Assembly (NCBI GenBank): GCA_023229615.1
Contig: JALNYX010000042.1
Span: forward strand, 1-7,458
Direction of reading: 5' to 3'
Length of the DNA stretch: 7,458 bases
From: Candidatus Moraniibacteriota bacterium
Lineage (GTDB): Bacteria > Patescibacteriota > Minisyncoccia > Moranbacterales > UBA9337
Both the position numbers and the translations under genes were made by a program. Within the stretch, counting starts at the first letter, position 1, and every line of letters starts with the position of its first letter. A model generated the notes under the pieces. The model made no database searches, was not told the origin of the DNA, and was given only the letters and a program-made list of their open reading frames with translations. This document shows, in pieces, positions 1 to 5,420 of the stretch.

Positions 1-1
1 T

Positions 2-544
2 ATGGGAAGGTTGGTCAAGCACAAAGGAGTGCATTATCTGATTGAAGCTTTTAAGCAATTGGAAGATACAAACAGGCTTCCGAATAACTTCAAGTTAGTG
101 ATTGTTGGTTCCGGGTCCTTTACAGATGATTATGTTCGCTATCTTAAGACAATAAGTCAAGACAGGAATAATATAATTTTTACCGGAAATCAAACCGGAG
201 ACACTTTGTCACAGCTACTTTCCAATGCATATCTTTTTGTGCAGCCTTCAGAATCAGAAGGACTTTCAATTGCGCTTTTGGAAGCGATGGGTTGCGGAAC
301 TGCTCCATTAGTAAGTGATATTGCTGAAAATATTGAGGCAATTGGAGATGCTGGATTTTCTTTTTCCAACAAAAGCGTTGAAAGCTTGAGAGATAAATTG
401 GCTTATCTTTTGAATAAGCCGGAAGAAGTTGAAGGTATGGAGGAAAGATCCCAAGAAAGAGTTTCCAAAGAATTTAGTTGGAAATCTATTACAAAAAAGA
501 CCAATCAACTGTATCGGGAGCTGAGAGAAAAAAAGGACATCTAA
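2..544 (+). CDS. Glycosyltransferase, GT4-type C-terminal domain (5' partial)
   Basis: This is the nucleotide-sugar-binding half of a GT-B fold glycosyltransferase (Glycos_transf_1, GT4-like), which moves a sugar from an activated donor to a lipid-linked or glycan acceptor at the cytoplasmic membrane face. The frame begins at the window edge with GRLVKHKG, the family motif carrying the Arg (R3) and Lys (K8) that contact the donor diphosphate. KLVIVGSG (31-38) is the next Rossmann strand. The E-x7-E signature is clear in ESEGLSIALLE (E86 and E94), followed by MGCGTAPLVSD. A whole GT4 enzyme is about 350-400 residues, so roughly half lies upstream and the Met at position 2 is most likely internal. 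The stop is at 542-544, and the next gene follows after 37 bases on the same strand, suggesting one operon. The sugar specificity cannot be read from this half. Confidence 0.9.
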   Translation: MGRLVKHKGVHYLIEAFKQLEDTNRLPNNFKLVIVGSGSFTDDYVRYLKTISQDRNNIIFTGNQTGDTLSQLLSNAYLFVQPSESEGLSIALLEAMGCGTAPLVSDIAENIEAIGDAGFSFSNKSVESLRDKLAYLLNKPEEVEGMEERSQERVSKEFSWKSITKKTNQLYRELREKKDI

Positions 545-581
545 TTTTAAGGGAGCAAGTAATAAGTTTATTGCTGAATTT

Positions 582-1559
582 ATGAGAGGATTTTTGAAAA
601 AAATTAAAGCAAATGTGAAAATTGACGGATATTTTATTTTCCTGTGGATTATCTTTGCTTTTACTGTGGGCTTCGTTTTGACGATGCAAGCTGTTTCTTA
701 TCGAAGCGAGATGACCGTTTTGGTTATTCCAAAAAATGAAAAAATAGCCGCATCTTCTAGTGAGGTGGCTGGAAATTTGGCCGGGATGTCTGAAACTTTG
801 TTTTTTTATGAAAAATTGTTGCAAAATAATCCGAGCTTGAATGATGATTGGACACTTCTTTCAAAAGATGAAAGAAAAAAGATGTGGAATGAGAAAATCA
901 AAACGATTCATAAGCCGGAAAGCACAACCTTGGTAATTAGAATTACCGACCGAAGCCAATCAAAAGCAAGTTTCATCGCTAAACAGGCAACGGACACTTT
1001 GTTTAAGGTTGCTAGTCGATATTATGACATAAAAAATGATGTCGATTTGCGTATCGTGGAAGGTCCGATAACTGAAGTAGTTTTGTGTGGATGGTATTGG
1101 GTTATTCTTTTAAGCTTGTTAATCGGAGCATTCTTGTCTTGGTTGGTTCAGTTATTTTTCATATTTATTGAAAAAATATTATCAAATAAGCCAAGCTTGA
1201 GATTTCCGGTGATAAAAATTCCAGAAATTAAAAAGAGCGAAAAGAATCAAAAGGAAGAGCTGGAGAAATTAATTGAGGGTTATGCTGAAAAAGAAACTAA
1301 TTTTTTCGCTGTCAAAGAGGGATTGAAATTTCGAAGAAATAATCCTCCGGAGAATTTGCCAATAGCTTTTTTCAACAAGTCGGAAGATGATGTGAATTTT
1401 CCTGCAGAAATCCAGGACGAGGTAATTGTAGAAATGCAACCAATTGCTCTAACAGATACTTTGGAAAATAAAAAAGAAGAAGATGATGTAATCGTTCCTG
1501 AACCGACTGCCGAAGATTTCAAAAAAAGGCTTAACCAGCTTTTGAAAGGGGATTTGTAA
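582..1559 (+). CDS. Wzz-like polysaccharide chain-length/co-polymerase membrane protein
   Basis: This 325-residue protein has the Wzz (chain length determinant) layout. A short basic N-terminus (FLKKIKANVK) precedes TM1 at about 17-37. An extracytoplasmic region of about 130 residues includes YRSEMTVLVIP and the typical late segment DRSQSKASFIAKQATDTLF, and TM2 lies at about 168-197. Such proteins set the length of exported glycan chains. No Walker A motif is seen, so it is not a fused BY-kinase. Unusually, about 128 residues follow TM2 on the predicted cytoplasmic side: first Lys/Glu-rich, then acidic (NKKEEDDVIVPEPTAEDF), ending in the amphipathic KKRLNQLLKGDL. The ATG at 582 is the first in-frame ATG/GTG/TTG codon; a GGGAG at 551-555 lies too far upstream to be a convincing ribosome site for it. 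Its place between a glycosyltransferase and a DUF4012 gene supports the glycan role. The family call rests on topology and weak motifs. Confidence 0.7.
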   Translation: MRGFLKKIKANVKIDGYFIFLWIIFAFTVGFVLTMQAVSYRSEMTVLVIPKNEKIAASSSEVAGNLAGMSETLFFYEKLLQNNPSLNDDWTLLSKDERKKMWNEKIKTIHKPESTTLVIRITDRSQSKASFIAKQATDTLFKVASRYYDIKNDVDLRIVEGPITEVVLCGWYWVILLSLLIGAFLSWLVQLFFIFIEKILSNKPSLRFPVIKIPEIKKSEKNQKEELEKLIEGYAEKETNFFAVKEGLKFRRNNPPENLPIAFFNKSEDDVNFPAEIQDEVIVEMQPIALTDTLENKKEEDDVIVPEPTAEDFKKRLNQLLKGDL

Positions 1560-1569
1560 TCGTATAATT

Positions 1570-2916
1570 ATGAAGAAATATTCGCGAAAATTTTGGGTGA
1601 TTTTTTGGCTGGCGGCCGTGGTTTTTTTGGCGGCATGGTATGCTTTTTGGCAAACCAGATATGGTAATGAAATTGATAATCAGTCGCGTTTTTCCGGAGA
1701 AAGACAAAATGAATTTAGCGCTTTGTATGAACTGTCTAGCTATTTTCTGAAAAATGATGATCAGGAAAAAACCCTTTTAGTTTTGTTTCAGAATAACTTG
1801 GAATTGCGTCCCGGCGGAGGATTTATCGGATCATTCGGAGTGTTCAAATTTAAAAATGGCAAATTAACGCTTTCTCAGATTCATGATACTGGAAATTTTG
1901 ATGGCAGAATTCCGGATACTGTCGAGCCTCCATATCCGATGAAGCAAACACTGCGCATCAATTCTTGGAAATTGCGCGACTCCAATTATTCTCCTGATTT
2001 TGAAACTAACGCCAAAAAAGCCGAAGAATTTTATTATATGGGAAATGGAGAAGAGCAGTTTGACGGTGTAATCGGAGTTACGGCTAATGTGCTTTTGTCT
2101 TTTCTTAAAGTGACCGGTCCAATTCAAATTGAGGGTTATCCAGGAATATATGACAGCGAAAATGCCATAATCGCTCTGGAACAACAAGTAGAGAAGGGCT
2201 ATGTTGAGCAGGGAATCGCCACAGGGGAAAGAAAAAATGTTATGAATGAGCTGGGAGCGGAAATTTTAAAAAGAGTTTCTGATTTGAAAGGTTCTCAGGA
2301 GTTGGAACTTTTCGGAGTTGTTATGGAGGATTTGAAAAACAAAGATATACAATTATATTTCAAGGATGAGAATTTGCAAAAATCAGTAAAAGAAAATGGA
2401 TGGGCGGGAGATGTTGACCGGGAATGGAGTAATGATTATTTGATGATGGTGGATGCTAATCTCGGGGCTTATAAAAGTGATTATTATATCAAGCGCGAGA
2501 TGGATTATTCTGTTGATTTTTCCAAACAAAAACCGGAAGCGACTTTGAAAATAACTTACAAGCATACGGCATTGCAAAAAGACTGGATGACGAAAGATTA
2601 TCTGAGTTATTTGCGTGTCTATGTTCCTACTGGTGCGGAATTTATTTTGGCGGAAAATACGGATAAAAATATTCAAGAAGGGAAAGAATTTAATAAGCAA
2701 TATTTTGGCGCGATAGTGAATATTCCGCTTAATTCAGAAAAAACTGTAACGTGGAAATACTATTTGCCGGAAAATATTGCTGTCGAAAATTACGCCCTGG
2801 AAATTCAAAGGCAATCCGGAGTAAGTGATGTGCCGGCAAAAGTGGAAATTATTCAAAAAGACGGAACAAAGAAAAATTTCGATACAATTATAGATAAAGA
2901 TACAGTTCTTCAATAA
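1570..2916 (+). CDS. DUF4012 domain-containing membrane-anchored protein
   Basis: This 448-residue protein has one N-terminal membrane anchor (about 8-26, FWVIFWLAAVVFLAAWYAFW), so the rest is probably extracytoplasmic. The DUF4012 hallmarks follow in order: VLFQNNLELRPGGGFIGSFG (71-90), a segment ending RDSNYSPDFETNAKKAEEFY (136-155), then FDGVIGVT (164-171) and VTGPIQIEGY (181-190). The family is common in CPR and Gram-positive bacteria, often near polysaccharide or envelope genes, and its biochemical activity is not established. The C-terminal half (about 310-440) looks beta-rich, with alternating hydrophobic strands such as VEIIQKDG. The start is 10 bases after the Wzz-like stop; a purine-rich GAAAGGGG (1544-1551) lies about 18 bases upstream, rather far for a ribosome site. 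Its stop codon sits in the loop of an intrinsic terminator, so it is the last gene of this unit. Confidence 0.88.
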   Translation: MKKYSRKFWVIFWLAAVVFLAAWYAFWQTRYGNEIDNQSRFSGERQNEFSALYELSSYFLKNDDQEKTLLVLFQNNLELRPGGGFIGSFGVFKFKNGKLTLSQIHDTGNFDGRIPDTVEPPYPMKQTLRINSWKLRDSNYSPDFETNAKKAEEFYYMGNGEEQFDGVIGVTANVLLSFLKVTGPIQIEGYPGIYDSENAIIALEQQVEKGYVEQGIATGERKNVMNELGAEILKRVSDLKGSQELELFGVVMEDLKNKDIQLYFKDENLQKSVKENGWAGDVDREWSNDYLMMVDANLGAYKSDYYIKREMDYSVDFSKQKPEATLKITYKHTALQKDWMTKDYLSYLRVYVPTGAEFILAENTDKNIQEGKEFNKQYFGAIVNIPLNSEKTVTWKYYLPENIAVENYALEIQRQSGVSDVPAKVEIIQKDGTKKNFDTIIDKDTVLQ

Positions 2917-2931
2917 AGAAGAACTGTTTTT
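2902..2931 (+). terminator. Intrinsic terminator of the glycosyltransferase/Wzz/DUF4012 unit
   Basis: The arms ACAGTTCTTC (2902-2911) and GAAGAACTGT (2918-2927) form a perfect 10-bp stem with a six-base AATAAA loop, followed directly by a T run (2927-2931). The DUF4012 stop codon TAA (2914-2916) lies in the loop, so the left arm is coding sequence. This is a canonical Rho-independent terminator on the + strand. Confidence 0.9.
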
Positions 2932-2969
2932 AATAGTAGGATTTGCGCATTTGGATAATTTCCGTATGG

Positions 2970-3046
2970 TTTTCCGGAAAAATATTTTTTTCTCCGGTCC
3001 TTTCGAGGGACACGGACAGCTACGAAAAAAACATTTTTCCGGAAAA
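2970..3046. repeat. 77-nt near-perfect hairpin with GC-rich head (unclassified structured element)
   Basis: The arms 2970-2991 and 3025-3046 are inverted copies of 22 nt with one mismatch (A2984 opposite C3032). Each arm carries the self-palindrome TTTTCCGGAAAA at its outer end and a seven-base T or A run at its inner end. The 33-nt interior folds again: TCCG (2993-2996) with CGGA (3013-3016), then GGTCC-type pairing of 2997-3001 with 3007-3011, one bulged A at 3012 and a TTCGA loop. It lies between the DUF4012 terminator and the rfbC promoter, overlaps no convincing gene, and matches no RNA family I recognise. It could be a small RNA, a REP/MITE-like repeat, or a bidirectional transcription barrier. 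Confidence 0.75.
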
Positions 3047-3128
3047 TTGAGAGTTTTGTTATCTGGTTGCGTCAGTCCTAAATTATATCTGCAGTTGATA
3101 ATAATCTTTTTTATTTTTCCAAATCTGA

Positions 3129-3137
3129 TGGTATACT
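3129..3137 (+). promoter_or_regulatory. Extended -10 promoter for rfbC
   Basis: TGGTATACT is a TGn-TATAAT-type extended -10 element (TATACT at 3132-3137). No good -35 hexamer lies 16-18 bases upstream, which extended -10 promoters tolerate. Transcription would start near 3144, giving rfbC a very short leader of about 13 nt containing only a purine-rich AGAAAGAAAAAAG as a possible ribosome site. Confidence 0.5.
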
Positions 3138-3156
3138 GGTAGAAAGAAAAAAGATT

Positions 3157-3720
3157 ATGAATATTATTAAAACAAAAATTGAAGGGTTGTTGGTTGTTGA
3201 GCCGCAAGTTTTCGGGGACGAGCGCGGTTTTTTTGTGGAAACTTTCAATAAAAAACGATATCAGGAAGTGGGAATAGATTTGGAATTTGTTCAGGATAAT
3301 TTATCTAAATCATCCAAGGGAGTTTTGCGCGGACTTCATTGGCAGACGCCGCCTTTTGCGCAGGGAAAATTGGTACAGGTTATTTCTGGAGCAGTTTTGG
3401 ATGTGGCGGTGGATATCCGATTTGGTTCGCCTACTTTTGGACAATATGTTGCAGTGGAACTTTCCGGAGAAAATAAAAAGCAATTTTGGATTCCGCCGGG
3501 ATTCGCGCACGGCTTTGTTTCTCTTGAAGAAGATACAATTTTTTCTTACAAATGTACGAATTTATATAATAAAGAATCAGAAAGAGGCGTGATGTGGAAT
3601 GATTTGGATATTAACGTCGATTGGCAATTGGAAAAATACGGAATTTCCAATCCGATTATTTCCGAAAAAGACCAAAACAAAAAACTTTTCAAAGATATCG
3701 AAAAAGACTTTCAGATGTAA
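3157..3720 (+). CDS. rfbC: dTDP-4-dehydrorhamnose 3,5-epimerase (RmlC)
   Basis: RmlC epimerises dTDP-4-keto-6-deoxy-D-glucose at C3 and C5, the step before the final reduction to dTDP-L-rhamnose, in the cytoplasm. The 187 residues match the usual length of about 185 for this cupin enzyme. Visible family segments are FGDERGFFVETFN (19-31), QDNLSKSSKGVLRGLHWQ (46-63), KLVQVISGAVLDVAVDIR (71-88) and WIPPGFAHGF (111-120). The catalytic His is H61; K71, H118 and Y131 keep the spacing of the known active-site residues, and D172 in SEKD is the probable dyad partner. ATG 3157 starts at the conserved N-terminus (MNIIKTKIEGLLVVEP). It has its own promoter and is separated from rfbB by about 1.7 kb of accessory DNA, whereas rml genes are usually contiguous. 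The identification is very secure. Confidence 0.97.
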   Translation: MNIIKTKIEGLLVVEPQVFGDERGFFVETFNKKRYQEVGIDLEFVQDNLSKSSKGVLRGLHWQTPPFAQGKLVQVISGAVLDVAVDIRFGSPTFGQYVAVELSGENKKQFWIPPGFAHGFVSLEEDTIFSYKCTNLYNKESERGVMWNDLDINVDWQLEKYGISNPIISEKDQNKKLFKDIEKDFQM

Positions 3721-3748
3721 TTTTTTCATATAGTTAATTTATCCACAG

Positions 3749-3776
3749 TTGCGGAAATATTAGGCGGTGATATAAT
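3749..3776 (+). promoter_or_regulatory. Strong-looking extended -10 promoter upstream of the accessory genes
   Basis: TTGCGG (3749-3754) and TATAAT (3771-3776) are separated by 16 bases, and TGA directly before TATAAT makes a full TGn-TATAAT extended -10 element (3768-3776). This is the best promoter match in the window. Transcription from about 3783 would cross both gene scraps and read into the antirepressor fragment and rhuM. It may once have served the gene whose C-terminal end remains at 3796-3885. Confidence 0.6.
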
Positions 3777-3795
3777 AAAGATAGATTATCACTAA

Positions 3796-3885
3796 ATAGA
3801 AGTTGTAACATATGACGAGCTGTTTAAGAGAGCTTATTATATAGTTTATGAAAAGCCAGTGTCTAATGAAAAATTAAAATTGTAA
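3796..3885 (+). pseudogene. C-terminal remnant resembling DUF4263/Shedu-type protein
   Basis: An open stretch of 29 codons ending in TAA (3883-3885) reads IEVVTYDELFKRAYYIVYEK and a short tail, with an in-frame TAA directly before it (3793-3795) and no start codon. I recognise the VxTYDELxxRAxxIV pattern as resembling the extreme C-terminus of DUF4263 (Shedu-type PD-(D/E)XK nuclease) proteins. No other part of that family is visible upstream: the same frame back to 3721 is open but resembles nothing. The likely reading is the tail of a deleted defence or mobile gene. The family assignment comes from memory of a short motif and is tentative; what is directly seen is a start-less coding-like tail. 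Confidence 0.4.
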
Positions 3886-3893
3886 AAAATATA

Positions 3894-3959
3894 ATGAAAG
3901 GAATTATTTATATTATAACAACTGCGGTTTCCGGTTTGGTGAAAATTGGGAAAATTTAG
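3894..3959 (+). pseudogene. N-terminal remnant of a GIY-YIG (T5orf172-like) protein
   Basis: An ATG at 3894 opens a 21-codon frame reading MKGIIYIITTAVSGLVKIGK, then Ile and a TAG stop (3957-3959). The GxIYI...GLVKIGK pattern is the start of the GIY-YIG nuclease-like T5orf172 domain, in which the YI strand and the KIGK strand come first and a TG...R helix should follow. Here the frame stops right after KIGK and none of the expected downstream segment is found. It starts 8 bases after the preceding remnant's stop. It is a truncated relic, unless the 21-residue peptide is translated in its own right. Confidence 0.55.
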
Positions 3960-3975
3960 AAATATTTGTAATTAG

Positions 3976-4005
3976 TAAAAATTATGAAAAAGCAGGATAA
4001 AAATA
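3976..4005 (+). repeat. Direct repeat copy 1 (leader of antirepressor fragment)
   Basis: These 30 bases, spanning the start of the antirepressor fragment, match 4296-4325 at the start of rhuM with only four differences. One difference lies upstream of the ATG. The other three are all third-codon-position changes, so both copies encode MKKQDKN. Confidence 0.8.
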
Positions 4006-4298
4006 CCGTAAAAATAAAACCAAAAATGAACGATCTGATAAATATTAAAGTCATCCAAAAAAATTTTAATGGCGAAAAGAAAAGATTTGTCAATGCGTGC
4101 GAATTGCACAGCTGGCTTGGAGGCGGTAAGTTTTTTGTAAACTGGATAAAAGACCGAATAGAGAAGTATGATTTTATAGAAAATTTGGATTATTTTGTAT
4201 CCATTGCTAATTTTGGCAATGGAAAAAGTGGCTCAAATAAGGGAAAAATAAAAGACCAAAAAACTAGTATCGCTGTCAAAAGAATTTGCGAGGGATAA
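3984..4298 (+). CDS. Truncated AntA/AntB-type antirepressor domain protein
   Basis: This 104-residue frame contains the first half of an AntA/AntB phage antirepressor domain: VNACELHSWLGGG (36-48), then KFFVNWIKDRIEKYDFIENLDYF (49-71), close to the family pattern VNARxLHxFLxVxxxFxxWIKxRIxxYxFxENxDY. The next part of the domain, normally a SLDMAKELAM helix, is missing. After SGSNKGKIKD (83-91 region) the frame runs to an unrelated tail and stops. A +1-type alternative frame at 4264-4317 reads LVSLSKEFARDKK, which weakly resembles that helix, so a frameshift is possible. The first 14 residues are an added leader resembling that of RhuM; M15 (4026) looks like the ancestral start. The stop is 5 bases before the rhuM ATG, so the two are probably co-transcribed. 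Antirepressors counter phage repressors, but this fragment is unlikely to be a complete one. Confidence 0.6.
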   Translation: MKKQDKNTVKIKPKMNDLINIKVIQKNFNGEKKRFVNACELHSWLGGGKFFVNWIKDRIEKYDFIENLDYFVSIANFGNGKSGSNKGKIKDQKTSIAVKRICEG

Positions 4299-4325
4299 AA
4301 AATATGAAGAAACAAGATAAAAATA
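4296..4325 (+). repeat. Direct repeat copy 2 (leader of rhuM)
   Basis: This is the second copy of the 30-base leader repeat, offset exactly 320 bases from copy 1 (3976-4005) and 26/30 identical. It spans the rhuM start codon. Confidence 0.8.
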
Positions 4326-5380
4326 GTATAAAAAGCAATAGTGATTCCGGTGAAATTATTATTTATAAAGGAGTGGATGGGACGCCTGGCGTTGAGGTGC
4401 GTATGCAGGGTGAGACTGTTTGGCTTTCACAGAAGCAGATGGCCGAGCTTTTTGATAAAGATGTTCGAACTATTAACGAACATATTAAAAATGTGTTTAA
4501 TGAGGGGGAATTAGAGAAAAATTCAGTTATCCGGAAATTCCGGACAACTGCTTCTGATGGTAAAACGTATGATACCAATTTCTATAATTTAGATGTTATT
4601 ATTTCCGTAGGCTACCGTATAAAATCATTACGCGGCACACAGTTTCGCATCTGGGCGACGCAGAAATTGAAGGAATATATTGTTAAAGGTTTTGTAATGG
4701 ACGATGAACGGCTCAAGGAAAATGGAGGAGGAAATTATTGGAAAGAACTTCTTGATCGCATCCGTGATATCCGTTCAAGCGAAAAAGTACTTTATCGCCA
4801 AGTGCTTGACCTATATGCCACGAGCATTGATTATGATCCTCGAAGTAAAGAATCGCAAAAGTTTTTTGCTGTGGTGCAAAATAAACTGCATTATGCCGCT
4901 AATGGCAAAACTGCCGCAGAGTTAATTAGTGAACGAGCGAATGCAGACAAGCCTTTTATGGGACTTATGGTTTTTGGTGATGGAGGAATAAAAAAGCGGG
5001 ATATTATTATTGCAAAAAACTATTTGAATGATAAAGAGATAAAACGACTCAATAATGTAGTGTCCGCTTATTTTGATATTGCCGAATTACGCGCTCTTGA
5101 TGAAGTTGAAACAATGATGCAGGATTATATTAACCAGCTTGATAAACTGATCGCATCAATGGATAGAAAAGTACTACAAAACGCCGGAAAAGTTAGTAAA
5201 ATTGAAGCTGAGAAAAAAGCCTATGCAGAATACAGAAAATTTCAAACTAAAACCCTTTCTCCGGCCGAAGAAGCGTATTTGAAAAACATTAAAGCAATTG
5301 AGAAAAAAGTAGAGAAGAAAATGAATTTAAAAAAATTTAAGAAAAAACAACATAAAAACAACACTCAAATAGCCTATTGA
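4304..5380 (+). CDS. rhuM: RhuM family protein
   Basis: This is a full-length member (358 residues) of the virulence RhuM family, first named from a Salmonella pathogenicity island and found widely on accessory islands, often near restriction or phage genes. Its molecular function is not established. Family segments are evident: GEIIIYKGVDG (16-26), VEVRMQGETVWLSQKQMAELF (30-50) and a helix-turn-helix-like DVRTINEHIKNVFNEGEL (53-70). Then come FYNLDVIISVGYRIKSLRGTQFRIWAT (93-119), KLKEYIVKGFVMDDERLK (121-138), YWKELLDRIRDIRSSE and DYDPRSKESQKFFAVVQNKLHYA (167-188). The C-terminus carries the usual Glu/Lys-rich helices, with a very basic end (KKFKKKQHKNN). ATG 4304 is preferred over TTG 4286 because GAGGG (4290-4294) lies 9 bases upstream of it and because MKKQDKN matches the preceding gene's start. 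The gene sits inside an otherwise rml-type locus, which indicates acquisition by transfer. Confidence 0.92.
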   Translation: MKKQDKNSIKSNSDSGEIIIYKGVDGTPGVEVRMQGETVWLSQKQMAELFDKDVRTINEHIKNVFNEGELEKNSVIRKFRTTASDGKTYDTNFYNLDVIISVGYRIKSLRGTQFRIWATQKLKEYIVKGFVMDDERLKENGGGNYWKELLDRIRDIRSSEKVLYRQVLDLYATSIDYDPRSKESQKFFAVVQNKLHYAANGKTAAELISERANADKPFMGLMVFGDGGIKKRDIIIAKNYLNDKEIKRLNNVVSAYFDIAELRALDEVETMMQDYINQLDKLIASMDRKVLQNAGKVSKIEAEKKAYAEYRKFQTKTLSPAEEAYLKNIKAIEKKVEKKMNLKKFKKKQHKNNTQIAY

Positions 5381-5406
5381 AATGTTTGGGAATATTATAA
5401 TAAATT
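5377..5406 (+). promoter_or_regulatory. Possible weak promoter for rfbB
   Basis: TTGAAA (5377-5382) lies 18 bases from TAAATT (5401-5406); the better -10 match TATAAT (5396-5401) is only 13 bases away. The 40 bases between rhuM and rfbB are AT-rich and contain no terminator hairpin, so rfbB may equally depend on read-through from the accessory genes. No Shine-Dalgarno sequence precedes the rfbB ATG. Confidence 0.25.
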
Positions 5407-5420
5407 AAAATTACTTTTTT

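Noticed and set aside
1563..1568. TATAAT just before the DUF4012 start codon
   Set aside because: A start site 6-8 bases downstream would fall inside the first codons, and no -35 or TGn element supports it; the gene sits 10 bases behind its neighbour in an apparent operon.
2951..3142. 63-codon + strand open frame between DUF4012 and rfbC
   Set aside because: It runs straight through the 77-nt hairpin, its first codon lacks a ribosome site, and the peptide resembles no family.
2734..3207. 157-codon - strand open frame across the DUF4012 end and rfbC start
   Set aside because: It is antisense to two well-supported genes and a terminator, and its composition (many Phe, Asn, Ile) is that of a reverse-strand shadow.
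3739..3747. Consensus DnaA box TTATCCACA
   Set aside because: A single copy with no clustered boxes, AT-rich unwinding element or origin genes nearby; chance or repressor use cannot be excluded.
4286..4303. TTG start giving RhuM six extra residues
   Set aside because: The GAGGG ribosome site at 4290-4294 is correctly spaced for ATG 4304, and the shared MKKQDKN leader begins there.
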